In this document: positions 56,530 through 64,000 of the stretch, piece after piece | Layout: each line of letters starts with the position of its first letter | Position numbering within the stretch: the stretch's first letter is position 1 | Assembly: GCF_030814475.1 (NCBI RefSeq) | Contig: NZ_JAUSVF010000001.1 | Location: forward strand, 1,137,001-1,201,000 | From: Pararhizobium capsulatum DSM 1112 | Lineage (GTDB): Bacteria; Pseudomonadota; Alphaproteobacteria; Rhizobiales; Rhizobiaceae | DNA length: 64,000 nt | Direction of reading: 5' to 3' | Made by a program: the position numbers and the translations under genes | Notes under the pieces: generated by a model | Databases searched by the model: none | Told to the model about the DNA's origin: nothing | The model's input: the letters and a program-made list of their open reading frames with translations, nothing else

Positions 56530-56919
56530 ATGGATAGTGAAACCTTCGAAACCTTGCCTGGACCGATTGCTCTCGTTGTGGACGACGAGCCGCTAGTCCG
56601 TATGGACACTGCGGATATCATCGCAGAGGCGGGTTTTCATGTTATCGAAGCTGCGACGGCGGACGAAGCGTTCGAGTTCCTGAAAAAGCACAACTCGCTA
56701 AGGCTGCTGTTTACCGATATCTAGATGCCTCGCGACATGGACGGCGTAGCGCTGGCCAAGTACGTCGGCGAACACTGGCCCCATATTTTTGTGGTGGTCG
56801 CGTCCGGCGCGATTAAGCCCGCACCTGATGATCTGCCCGACACAGCGCGGTTTCTAAGCAAGCCACTCGACCAGCGTCTGGTCCTTGAAACGCTTCGGGA
56901 GCATTGTGCCGTTAAGTGA
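56530..56919 (+). pseudogene. CheY-like receiver gene with an in-frame amber codon
   Basis: MDSETFETLPGPIALVVDDE ... LRLLFTDI, then TAG (56722-56724), then MPRDMDGVALAKYVGEHWPH, FVVVASGAIKP and FLSKPLDQRL to a stop at 56919. Apart from the TAG the receiver domain is complete; the family motif TDIQMP indicates a CAG to TAG change right after the phosphoacceptor Asp. Both halves are in one frame. The second half begins with ATG, but alone it could not be phosphorylated. Confidence 0.75.
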
Positions 56920-56991
56920 ATGTAGCGTGCCGAGGCTGGCCGATAATAACAACGGCCAGACGAGGCAGCGTCCACACTTCCTAGCGGTACG

Positions 56992-57333
56992 TTATGAATG
57001 GGAATTCCGCATGCAACTCAGGTAGATGCCCTGTTTCATGGCATCTACGAACTGCTGCCTTTGGGCAAGAGTGTTTCCAATAGACGCTTGAAAAGCCGAT
57101 TCAATAATGTATTCGATAGTATTTACGGTTGAAGGCTTGTTGCTGTGTCCTTCGTTAACAAGTTCTCCGTACCAGTAATTTCTTATTTGTTCAGGAGATT
57201 TCCCCTTTTGCCTTTCGATCATTATAGATTCGGCAACTAAAGACATCCCTTTACATGCGTCTTGAATATCTGCAAAAGACATGGTGCTGGATAGAAGCAG
57301 AAAGCTACCTGCCGTGAATATCTTCCGGATCAT
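56992..57333 (-). CDS. Small secreted helical protein
   Basis: 113 residues: signal peptide MIRKIFTAGSFLLLSSTMSF, cleavage after FAD or SFA, then DACKGMSLVAESIMIERQKG ... YIIESAFQASIGNTLAQRQQ and YLSCMRNS. Two cysteines frame the mature domain. AT-richer than its neighbours, suggesting transfer. No family recognised. Confidence 0.6.
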   Translation of the reverse strand: MIRKIFTAGSFLLLSSTMSFADIQDACKGMSLVAESIMIERQKGKSPEQIRNYWYGELVNEGHSNKPSTVNTIEYIIESAFQASIGNTLAQRQQFVDAMKQGIYLSCMRNSHS

Positions 57334-57519
57334 TCGCTACCTTCCATACCTTGCGCGTCTGGTTGGGCAGACTTGGGCGATGTGACGATAGATAGACTGC
57401 CGTTGGGGAACCCGCTTGCTCTTGGATGCCAAAGATTTGCCAGGTGATGCCAACGGGGGCTGGCGCTTTGCCGATACCGTTCTGTAGCCACTGGCCGATA
57501 ATGACAATTACCAGTCAGG

Positions 57520-57720
57520 GGAGGTTTGGGCATTATGGCCATCCCGGGTGCTGGTCCGGCCGTTGCCGCAGGTTGGTTGGCCGCAACTGCGGCTGGAGCC
57601 GTGGCAGGCGCTGTTGTCGGCGGAGCTGCTGGCGGTCTGATCGGTGGATTGACGGAGTCCGGCGTCGATGAGCGAGACGCACATGTTTTATGCGGAAGGC
57701 GTGCGGCGTGGTGGTACTAA
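57520..57720 (+). pseudogene. Partial duplicate of the stress-protein gene
   Basis: About 195 bases from 57522 closely match 55600-55797: GLGIMAIPGAGPAVAAGWLA and AVAGAVVGGAAGGLIGGLTE, then ESGVDERDAHV. It loses the frame at an extra T near 57687 (CATGTTTTATGCGG against CATGTATATGCGG) and has neither the N-terminal domain nor a proper end. Confidence 0.8.
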
Positions 57721-57794
57721 GTTGTCGACCTTCCGAAAGCGACTTTCGATAGCCGTACGTTGTTACGAGAACTGTTGAACCAATGGAGGCAACA

Positions 57795-58067
57795 ATGCTG
57801 CGCCTTGTTCCAACGCTTGCGGCGATTTTAGTGCTGTGCGGGTTTTCTATTGTTTCCTCGCCTGCGGTGGCACAGGACAATCCGCCAATTCAGGTAACCT
57901 CCGGGATTGAGTATCAGTTTCTGGAGCGTTGGGATGTCGATCGGCTGAATCAGATACTGAAAGTCGATACGCCAAAGTTTGCTGGAATTCCCGTATCGTA
58001 CAGTCCAGCGAGCAATGCAGTGCGGCTTTATCGCGTGGGCCCAGGATATGGCAGCCCTGATCATTGA
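57795..58067 (+). CDS. Small secreted hypothetical protein
   Basis: 90 residues; ATG at 57795 with TGGAGGCAACA upstream. Signal peptide MLRLVPTLAAILVLCGFSIV then SSPAVA, mature part starting QDNPPIQVTSGIEYQFLERW and ending YRVGPGYGSPDH. No family recognised; it may be a truncated form of a longer periplasmic protein. Confidence 0.55.
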   Translation: MLRLVPTLAAILVLCGFSIVSSPAVAQDNPPIQVTSGIEYQFLERWDVDRLNQILKVDTPKFAGIPVSYSPASNAVRLYRVGPGYGSPDH

Positions 58068-58197
58068 ACTTTACCGTCAGGGCGTTCAAAACGTTCAGGC
58101 GCTTCGCCGACTTATTGGAGGGTCGGAGCATATTTAGAGTGACGGATGAGGAACACGTCCCGGCGATCGTTGGTAAGCGATTTTCGGGGAGGCTGAC

Positions 58198-58500
58198 ATG
58201 CAAATTGCAAAAACAAGGAACCCGACAGACGTCAAATGGTTGAACCCTGTGCACCTGCAAATTCAGGGGTGTCCTCGGGCGCGAATAGACGGTCCAGCCC
58301 AAGCTCCGGTCTATTTGACACAGCAATGGCCGTCGCATTTCGGATACGAGCATGAACACGCAAGAACTAAATATATGTCTGCTATGGCGGGAAGACTGGA
58401 TGCGGAGCAAGCCCGTAAGGCTTTTGTGGCCGCGGCCGTTAAGGCGAACGTAATTGGCAACGCTTATCACCGCGCAGCTCCCCGTCGCCAAGTGGCATGA
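58198..58500 (+). CDS. DUF982 family protein
   Basis: 100 residues: [20 protein letters not shown] then [20 protein letters not shown] and [20 protein letters not shown], the typical rhizobial DUF982 pattern (P-V-x-V ... A-x3-L-x3-WP ... AR-x2-F-x2-AA). These are small single-domain proteins of unknown function present in many copies in Rhizobium. The last ~10 residues ([10 protein letters not shown]) look non-native. Confidence 0.75.
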   Translation: MQIAKTRNPTDVKWLNPVHLQIQGCPRARIDGPAQAPVYLTQQWPSHFGYEHEHARTKYMSAMAGRLDAEQARKAFVAAAVKANVIGNAYHRAAPRRQVA

Positions 58501-58651
58501 CATGATCGGAGAACCGACCATCGCAGACGCAATCCTCGATCGGATCATCCACAATGCGCACCGCATTGCCCTTGAAGGCGACAGCATGCGACGGCAAAAA
58601 ACACCATCCCACTTGACCGGCGCTGAAAACGGCGAAATCAATCGCTCATGA

Positions 58652-59023
58652 CTTCAACCAGGCAGGCGAAAATCGACCACACCATGCTGTCCCGGACTTA
58701 GTGTAACGACTGTCCGCGATTTAGTGAAACGACTGTCCCGTTCTTCCGAAATACGCAGGTCGGCGTGCGGCCAGTATTCGGGACACCCTGATCAAGCAGT
58801 TCGTGGAGGCCCAAGCACCCGTTTTCGATGACGAAATGGTTGCTCGCAACCGTGTCGGTACAACCTTAGGTCGTGGCCAGTGGCGGGTTCAGGCATAGCT
58901 CTTCTGACAACAGGAACAGTTGAAGCTCGCCTCTCGCACATCACACGACAATAGGAGATTGATCCATGGAAATAGGTATCATCGGCGTTGGCCACATTGA
59001 TTTAATTTTCACTAAATTACTCT
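58652..59023. other. No convincing gene; contains a short direct repeat and a gene fragment
   Basis: About 370 bases. Besides the direct repeat at 58698-58738, one frame near 58766-58830 reads AASIRDTLIKQFVEAQAPVF, which resembles the start of a DUF1810-type protein, but it diverges within a few codons. No start codon is present. Confidence 0.35.
58698..58738 (+). repeat. Tandem direct repeat, two 18-base copies
   Basis: TTAGTGTAACGACTGTCC (58698-58715) and TTAGTGAAACGACTGTCC (58721-58738), one mismatch, period 23. Repeats of this length near an end are typical of transposase-binding sites of some insertion sequences; no transposase lies next to it. Confidence 0.6.
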
Positions 59024-59281
59024 CTATGATTGCACAAAAAGAGAAGGGCGCAATGGGGGTGGAGGAAGTCTTTTGCGGGAGAGCCTTCGGCTCGACCGAT
59101 CCCCTACCGGAGGCGCGAGGTTCTGCGAAAGCAGGGCCTCGCTACCCTTTTCGTGCTTGGAGAAGTTGAAGATGGTGTTGACGATGAGCCCAAGCAGCAT
59201 GAATCCGCCGAGGAGGCTGGGGAGGAAATCGGCTATAATCCATGCTGGTGTAGGAATTGTCTGGGAATAGGCACGGTTCAC
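59024..59281 (-). CDS. Possible small membrane protein
   Basis: 85 residues from a GTG at 59281: VNRAYSQTIPTPAWIIADFL then PSLLGGFMLLGLIVNTIFNF as a membrane segment, followed by a basic, Pro-rich tail. The frame is open further upstream, overlapping the Cys-rich peptide gene. No strong ribosome site, so the start is a guess. Confidence 0.35.
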   Translation of the reverse strand: MNRAYSQTIPTPAWIIADFLPSLLGGFMLLGLIVNTIFNFSKHEKGSEALLSQNLAPPVGDRSSRRLSRKRLPPPPLRPSLFVQS

Positions 59282-59333
59282 CGTGGGCGGTGGGGACTGC
59301 CGCCGCGAAAAGCATGCAGCCGTCCCCTTAGCG

Positions 59334-59471
59334 TCAGAAGCAGTTGGTGTTGCAGTACTGCGTGTCGCCGATCCAGTAGCAGCTGGTGGTGCAGGTTGTG
59401 GCGGCGGCGATGTTGGCGACCGTGGTGGCCAGCAGCGATGCGAGAAATATGGTAGCAACAAAAGTCTTCAT
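59334..59471 (-). CDS. Small secreted cysteine-rich peptide, 45 residues
   Basis: GGGAGAA precedes the ATG at 59471. Signal peptide MKTFVATIFLASLLATTVAN then IAAA, leaving a mature end TTCTTSCYWIGDTQYCNTNC-F with four cysteines in about 20 residues. The layout, two closely spaced Cys pairs, is that of a disulfide-stabilised exported peptide. No family recognised. Confidence 0.5.
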   Translation of the reverse strand: MKTFVATIFLASLLATTVANIAAATTCTTSCYWIGDTQYCNTNCF

Positions 59472-59892
59472 GGGGTAGTTCTCCCTGGGGCAGTCATCAT
59501 CAGACCCACCATGCCCGAGGTGGGTAACCGGGCCGAAGCCCGGTTTCGACTATGGTCTCACTGCAGGTTCCGACAGCCCTTGTGCTCAGTCTTGCCGGCG
59601 TCCGCTTGAGGGGAAGGTAAATTATCGCTCCCTTCGCAGCGGCACATGGCATTTCAATGCTGAGTTAACAAGATTGCTGGCTGCCAACCGCAAATCTGTG
59701 GCAGCCAAGAACAACTATTGGCCGTGCACCGGCCCCATTCAGGAAGCCCCGGTGAGGCGTGGGGTGACGACGAAAGTTCGGCGCAGGCGCACTCAACACG
59801 GCTGAGGGCGTGATTGGCTAGTTAAGCGCCAGAGGGCCCGAGGGTGGATGTGATGGTCGCTATCGCGACGCTTTCCTGGAGCTTCGGCCTCT
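59472..59892. other. No convincing gene
   Basis: About 420 bases ahead of the truncated SDR gene; random-looking short frames only. Confidence 0.4.
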
Positions 59893-60421
59893 TCACGCGA
59901 ACGCTTTCGGTCGATGTATGGATGCAGCGCGGACGGCGAATTTAGTGGCGCAGTAGACGGCGGCACACGGATCGACGACATGGCCGTAGACAGAGGAAAC
60001 GTTGATTATGTGTCCGGACTTCCCCGCCTTCATGTGCGGCAGCACCGCGGCGATGCCATAAAGCGCGCCCTTAATGTTGACGTCGATCATGCGATCCCAC
60101 TCGTCCATCTTTAGACGTTCGAACGGGGCAAGCGGCATCAGACCCGCATTGTTCAGCATGACATCGATTTGGCCGAATTTGCTCACCGCCGTATCCACCA
60201 GGTTGCTAACCTGCTGCCTGTCCGTGACATGTGTCTGGACCGCCCTGACCTTGTAGCCCTTTGTGGTGAGTTCGTCCGCCAGTGCATCTATGCGGTCACG
60301 CCGGCGGGCACCGAGCACCACGGTGGCACCTCGCTCGGCGAGTTGGTGCGCCGTAGCTTCTCCAAGTCTACTGCTCGCCCCAAGTAATGACGACAACTTT
60401 GTTCTCGATGCCTTGAGACAT
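59893..60421 (-). pseudogene. Short-chain dehydrogenase/reductase, frameshifted and 3'-truncated
   Basis: Start ATG at 60421 gives [13 protein letters not shown]; an extra T in ATTACTTGGGGC then shifts the frame, and the next frame carries [54 protein letters not shown] and the catalytic YCATK. Five residues later (FAVRA) the family sequence stops and an unrelated tail (SIHRPKAFA) ends the frame, so about 75 residues are missing. NAD(P)-dependent oxidoreductase originally; now non-functional. Confidence 0.8.
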
Positions 60422-60453
60422 GCTGTTCTCCTGTTTCGAGGTTCTGGAAAAGG

Positions 60454-60840
60454 TTAAACGCGTCGGCTGGCGAGCGCTCCGAACGCGGCGGAACCCCCAA
60501 GGAGGAGGGCGGCCAGAAGGAAAGCGCTCCACCAGCCTGCGATGTCGAAGAGAACGCCGCCTGCAAACGCGCCGCCTGCAATGGACAACTGAATCAGCGC
60601 AACCTGGACACGGCCGGCCGCTTCCAATTCACCGGGGACCAACCTCGCCATCCAGGTGTTCCAGGCCACTGGGGTCGGGGTCGAGAAGAATCTCCAGAGC
60701 ACAAGAAGAACTGCGGTGGCCCACGGCGAAGACCCGAAGCAGATCAGAGCGAGAGCGATCAGAGCGACCGTGCCAGGGAGGCCAACAAGCGCGGCGGTCA
60801 GGCACCAGCCTTCTCGGCGTTCGTCGATGCTTTTCGGCAT
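60454..60840 (-). pseudogene. C-terminal fragment of an MFS transporter
   Basis: 128 residues with three to four hydrophobic helices: TAALVGLPGTVALIALALIC, TAVLLVLWRFFSTPTPVAWN, LIQLSIAGGAFAGGVLFDIA and WSAFLLAALLLGGSAAFGAL. The F-x-P-x-x-x-x-W and G-x2-x-GG-x2-D pattern fits the last helices of sugar/drug-efflux MFS proteins (normally about 390 residues). The first two thirds are missing. It lies just upstream of the broken SDR, on the same strand. Confidence 0.65.
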
Positions 60841-60988
60841 AGACAGCGGAAACAGTGATAGGCTCCAATGTCTCCTATTGGCGCAACGCTGCCGTGACGC
60901 CCCAACGCCCTCTGTGAGGGTGTGGGGTACCCACGCTTCATCAAGACTGATATGGGGATCGTGATATTTGGCGTGGATTTAACGGCGA

Positions 60989-61555
60989 ATGACAACACCA
61001 AACCTTGCAATATGGAACGCGTTTCAAACGGACTGGGAGCGTTCCCATTTCGGCCAAATTCCGATGAAGCAGGCTTTTAGGGTAAATCAGCAACTGCCGT
61101 GGGTGAGATTTCATTCGTTGCCCGGGTCGGAGCGCTACCCGGCGACGGTCCGCGAAGAGAACATAATAGTTGAAAGGGCCATTGTCCTTGGCGATGCCAT
61201 GCTTGGCAGAGGCTGTGAATGCTGGCAAGTCGAATGCCGCGCCGACGCGGAGCTAGAGCAATGTAAGCACGCTGCCTCTTCGGCTTCTGCAGCGCAGACC
61301 ATTGTTTACGACGAGGTAGAATGGACCTTGTACGTGGCATCCGAAATTTGGGAGCCCAGCGAAAGATTGGCCGCGCAGCTGCTCGCAATTGCCAATGAAG
61401 AATCTTGGCCGAAATTCTGGATGAGCAAAGAGAACGGTCAAATCTTCGCACCCTACGATGGGGGATTCGATCTATTCCCGATCTCAAATGACGAGGTTCA
61501 GCGTCTTCGGATAGCGCACAGGGACTGGCTATCACCGCTTCCGAGCGGACTATAG
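60989..61555 (+). CDS. DUF3885-like protein
   Basis: 188 residues: NAFQTDWERSHFGQIPMKQA, then FRVNQQLPWVRFHSLPGSER-YPATVREENIIVERAIVLGD. The F-x2-x-W ... R-F-H ... P-x-S-x-RYP-x-T opening and the later VEWTLYVASEIWEP and GQIFAPYDGGFDLF blocks resemble DUF3885-type immunity-like proteins. No membrane segment. Stands alone; start chosen at the first ATG (MTTPNLAIW). Confidence 0.5.
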   Translation: MTTPNLAIWNAFQTDWERSHFGQIPMKQAFRVNQQLPWVRFHSLPGSERYPATVREENIIVERAIVLGDAMLGRGCECWQVECRADAELEQCKHAASSASAAQTIVYDEVEWTLYVASEIWEPSERLAAQLLAIANEESWPKFWMSKENGQIFAPYDGGFDLFPISNDEVQRLRIAHRDWLSPLPSGL

Positions 61556-61928
61556 CTATTGCCACATCAACAACGGGCGAGGTCTCTGAGACGATCTGCT
61601 GACGTATCTTGACTGCAATGGCCTGCAGGGCGGCGCTACCCGCCAACGTCTCACTTTTGTATTTCGTGTTGTCGAAGTCCGCGTCGTATTCGGCGGCACG
61701 CGCCAAAGCCAAGCTCGCCGCCATCTCGAGGCCATAGGCTCGAGCCTTCGCGATCTCGTCATGCAGACGCCTGGTGGTGTAACGGGGCTGGTTGTCCCCC
61801 ACCACATGATGAAGGGGTGAGGGGGCCGCGATCAGCCCGGAGCAGTCATGCTCTCCGGTTGGCATGAATTGCCGCCGTGTCGAAAGGACCCCGAATATTT
61901 GGTGCTCGATGCCCGCTTCTGGGCGCAA
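61556..61928 (-). pseudogene. Possible gene fragment
   Basis: A minus-strand frame reads MPTGEHDCSGLIAAPSPLHH then TTRRLHDEIAKARAYGLEMA, ALARAAEYDADFDNTKYKSE and TLAGSAALQAIAVKIRQQIV, which looks like a real soluble helical protein. It then continues antisense through the DUF3885-like gene with degenerate composition, so its 3' end is probably lost. Family unknown. Confidence 0.35.
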
Positions 61929-61996
61929 CGCGGCCGAGTAGCCAGCCGCCGTCTGGGCGGGTGATTAGATGCCCCTAAAGCAGACAGCTTAGGCCT

Positions 61997-62347
61997 TTAG
62001 TCTTGATCAAAACGCCAATCGGCATGATCTCTTTTCAACCCGACATCCTCCCATATCTCGAGCGAACCAAATATCTCTGTTTCTGGCCAACGAGGATCGG
62101 GTTCCTGACTTTGACGCCAAGTCAGATGAACCTTGGCTACACGGCCATCGGCCAGCAAATAAAGTGCATCGTCTCGGTCAAACCTGCGGGCAATGAGCGT
62201 CGCATTGATCTGAAACAACGGATGACCTGGACCGACTTCCCGAACCAGCTCTGCTTCCCAAGCCAGCAGATGGGTCTCATCCATCGTGGCCCTTACGTGC
62301 TCCCAAGGCTCAAGCCATTTCAAGAAATCACCCCTGTCAATATGCAC
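61997..62347 (-). CDS. Hypothetical protein
   Basis: 116 residues: MHIDRGDFLKWLEPWEHVRA then MDETHLLAWEAELVREVGPG, LIARRFDRDDALYLLADGRV and HLTWRQSQEPDPRWPETEIF. Acidic, Trp-rich, soluble; immunity-protein-like composition. No family assigned. ATG at 62347 preceded by GACAGGGGTG. Confidence 0.55.
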   Translation of the reverse strand: MHIDRGDFLKWLEPWEHVRATMDETHLLAWEAELVREVGPGHPLFQINATLIARRFDRDDALYLLADGRVAKVHLTWRQSQEPDPRWPETEIFGSLEIWEDVGLKRDHADWRFDQD

Positions 62348-62615
62348 TCTACAGCAAAACAGCTAACTCACTTTGATGGGGATGTGAATGACCGCAATTT
62401 GGCGCTAAGCCGTCATCGGCGGACGCGCGCGTCCATTCCATCACGATGGGGCCACCAAGCGCCCAACCGCCCAGCTATTAGACCGTTCTGAGTCTACGCC
62501 ACCTTGAGGCCCGGATTGTTAAACCGACGCGGACGATTGCCGGGCCGCCCCTACGCGGCAAAATCGGGCAATGGCCTTGAAGCGGCTGAGCCCAGAGGGG
62601 GGTATTTCCTAGCGC

Positions 62616-62957
62616 CTAGTCTCTGAGGGCAAAGTTGTCAAAACTATCGGCGGAAGGCAGAAGACCCGAGAGCGTTAGATCGTGTAAAAACCGGCTGTAC
62701 GGAAGAGCGAGAAGCACTTGTGGAGCTATTTCTATAATCGCCGCGCGTTCACATTCCGGGTCGGTAGTGCGCGTTCTCAGGCACATGGCTGTCGTGCTGT
62801 CGACCAACCGGTAGCCATGGCCGCCGCCAATAAGCGCGACGCCCTCGCTCATTGCGAAGGAGACGCTGGGGACCACCACCACGCGAAGGCCTCCAAGCCA
62901 AATCCCCATGATCGCCAAAAACAGTATAGCCGTGAGCGTTTGCAGTAACAGGCGCAT
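62616..62957 (-). CDS. Hypothetical membrane-anchored protein
   Basis: 113 residues from the ATG at 62957, behind GAGGTAGACACA. One N-terminal hydrophobic segment (LLLQTLTAILFLAIMGIWLG), then a soluble domain with two cysteines (AMCLRTR, DPECERA). No family recognised. Lies between two other unknown genes and the ArsR operon. Confidence 0.5.
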   Translation of the reverse strand: MRLLLQTLTAILFLAIMGIWLGGLRVVVVPSVSFAMSEGVALIGGGHGYRLVDSTTAMCLRTRTTDPECERAAIIEIAPQVLLALPYSRFLHDLTLSGLLPSADSFDNFALRD

Positions 62958-63185
62958 TGTGTCTACCTCGGATGACGCACCCATGGTTTGCACAATTCAA
63001 GGTGGAGGTGAAGATCGAACTGGGACTCACCGCACATGATGGTAAACAATATGTAGAACCGACCCGCACGGTACTTTTCGCAAGAGCATCTGGGGCGGCC
63101 TTTGGGCCCTAAGCAGTCTAAGTCACATAACTGATGTCAGGTGATAACAGCCAGCAAATCTCTTCTTCAAAGCGGCTTGACGAAC

Positions 63186-63232
63186 CCATAACCCGTGAGC
63201 TATTAATTTAACCAATAGCTCACGGGTTATGG
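63186..63232. promoter_or_regulatory. Perfect 19-bp inverted repeat before arsR-type gene
   Basis: CCATAACCCGTGAGCTATT (63186-63204) and AATAGCTCACGGGTTATGG (63214-63232) are exact inverted copies separated by nine AT-rich bases, ending seven bases before the ATG at 63240. The position suits an operator for the ArsR-type repressor, an RNA hairpin covering the ribosome site, or a mobile miniature element end. Confidence 0.7.
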
Positions 63233-63239
63233 ATTGCCA

Positions 63240-63575
63240 ATGCCAGATATCGCCATCCCAAATCGGGACATGATTTTTAAGACGCTTGCCGACCCAACGC
63301 GGCGCGCCATTTTCGAAGGGTTATGCCGCAAGGGTGATCAGACTGTCGCAGTCCTGACGGCTCGGGCGGGAATTTCCCAGCCGGGAGTATCGAAGCATCT
63401 GGCCGTCCTCAAGCAGGCTGGCTTGGTGAGCGACCGCCACCACGGTCGCCAAACCCACTACAGCGCGCAGCTCGGTGCCCTCGCTCCGTTGATCGACTGG
63501 ACAAACCAGATGAGAACATTCTGGGAGGGCCGGTTCGACGACCTCGAAGACTTGCTGGACAGGATGGATCAATGA
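63240..63575 (+). CDS. ArsR-family transcriptional regulator
   Basis: 111 residues from the ATG at 63240 (a TTG at 63234 adds two). Winged-helix HTH: FKTLADPTRRAIFEGLCRKG, VAVLTARAGISQPGVSKHLA then VLKQAGLVSDRHHGRQTHYS. No metal-binding ELCVCDL motif, so it is of the type that pairs with SRPBCC-fold proteins. Its stop overlaps the start of the SRPBCC gene (ATGA at 63572). Probably autoregulated through the inverted repeat upstream. Confidence 0.88.
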   Translation: MPDIAIPNRDMIFKTLADPTRRAIFEGLCRKGDQTVAVLTARAGISQPGVSKHLAVLKQAGLVSDRHHGRQTHYSAQLGALAPLIDWTNQMRTFWEGRFDDLEDLLDRMDQ

Positions 63576-64000
63576 GCGAAACATCGACTGCAACACGCAC
63601 CGTGATCGTCGAGCGCGAGATCGCGCATCCACCAGAGAAAATCTGGCGGGCGCTCACCCAGCCTCATCTGATCTCGGAGTGGCTGATGAAAAATGACTTC
63701 AGCCCTGTCGTCGGTCACCGGTTCAACCTTCGCGGCGAGTGGGGTGGCGTTCTGGATTGCGAGGTGCTCGTTGTCGAGCCGCAAACAACGCTCTCCTATA
63801 CCTGGAACTTCAAGCATGACGATCCGGCCTTCGACCTGAATAGCGTCGTGACGTTTTCGCTCTCGCCCACGACGACGGGCACTCGGCTGCGTATGGAACA
63901 GGCTGGATTCCGGCCGGATCAGCGGCAGGCATATGGTGGCGCAAAGGCAGGCTGGCCCGAGCACCTTGCAAAGCTGGAACAGGTTTTAACCGGGACAGAA
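63572..64000 (+). CDS. SRPBCC (AHSA1-like) domain protein, 5' part
   Basis: Partial at the right edge, 143 residues seen. TRTVIVEREIAHPPEKIWRA then LTQPHLISEWLMKNDFSPVV and GHRFNLRGEWGGVLDCEVLV, LSYTWNFK and GGAKAGWPEHLAKLEQVL are the AHSA1/SRPBCC ligand-binding fold. ArsR/SRPBCC gene pairs are widespread; the ligand is unknown. Translationally coupled to the regulator by a four-base overlap. Confidence 0.85.
   Translation, partial: MSETSTATRTVIVEREIAHPPEKIWRALTQPHLISEWLMKNDFSPVVGHRFNLRGEWGGVLDCEVLVVEPQTTLSYTWNFKHDDPAFDLNSVVTFSLSPTTTGTRLRMEQAGFRPDQRQAYGGAKAGWPEHLAKLEQVLTGTE

Noticed and set aside
58766..58900. DUF1810-type gene
   Set aside because: Only about ten residues resemble the family start before the similarity ends; no start codon.
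59030..59455. Plus-strand 141-residue open frame
   Set aside because: Antisense to a signal-peptide gene and to a membrane-segment frame; Arg/Ser/Cys-rich and without a domain.
61077..61555. Minus-strand continuation of the 61.9-kb frame through the DUF3885-like gene
   Set aside because: Composition degenerates where it is antisense to a well-formed plus-strand protein.

Overview
The window reads as a chromosome segment of an alphaproteobacterium of the Rhizobiaceae (Rhizobium or a close relative). The first 13.9 kb has the dense, GC-rich coding of such chromosomes. It carries the propionyl-CoA carboxylase alpha / methylmalonyl-CoA mutase genes and the block murA - DUF2948 - hisD - UPF0262 - low-molecular-weight phosphatase - infA - maf - yacG, which ends in tRNA-Phe(GAA). 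No rRNA genes and no CRISPR array were seen.

Bases 1-7357: the 3' end of pccA, scpA (methylmalonyl-CoA mutase, with a tandemly repeated 5' end), a frameshifted methylmalonyl-CoA epimerase, two very small genes, and a 1044-residue multi-pass membrane protein fused to a periplasmic solute-binding-like domain. Bases 7440-13863: tRNA-Thr, the housekeeping block, and tRNA-Phe.

From tRNA-Phe to the right edge (about 50 kb) the character changes to an accessory island: hypothetical and secreted proteins, mobile-element remnants and many broken genes. 16.8-22.4 kb holds a second ssb, a GIY-YIG / DUF2971-like / damaged ParB-like gene set, and a Vsr - C5-methyltransferase - NaeI-type endonuclease cassette. 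22.4-30 kb holds small membrane and coiled-coil proteins, a decayed repC fragment, an NYN-LOTUS-like protein, and IS5 and integrase remnants. 30-41.4 kb is the main defence-like region: a periplasmic ClpP/crotonase-fold protein, a two-gene operon (phospholipase-D-type nuclease plus a 536-residue partner), and an overlapping AbiEii-type nucleotidyltransferase / PcfJ-like pair.

41.4-48 kb looks like a plasmid replication module: repeats and a palindrome upstream of a winged-helix-type initiator, with the presumed origin split by an 849-bp IS5-family element. It is followed by a soluble FtsH-like AAA/M41 protease and a metallophosphatase. 48.4-53.5 kb holds a membrane protein, a broken IS1182-type element abutting a decayed brxL (BREX) fragment, and a large lipoprotein. 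53.6-64 kb holds small secreted and stress proteins, response-regulator fragments, truncated SDR and MFS genes, and an ArsR - SRPBCC pair behind a perfect 19-bp inverted repeat.

Working model (inference): an integrated and decaying plasmid or integrative element, anchored at or near tRNA-Phe, serves as a defence and gene-fragment sink. The best candidates for undescribed biology are the phospholipase-D/partner operon, the AbiEii/PcfJ-like pair, the switch-like leader of the AAA/M41 gene, and the membrane/solute-binding fusion with its small secreted neighbour.
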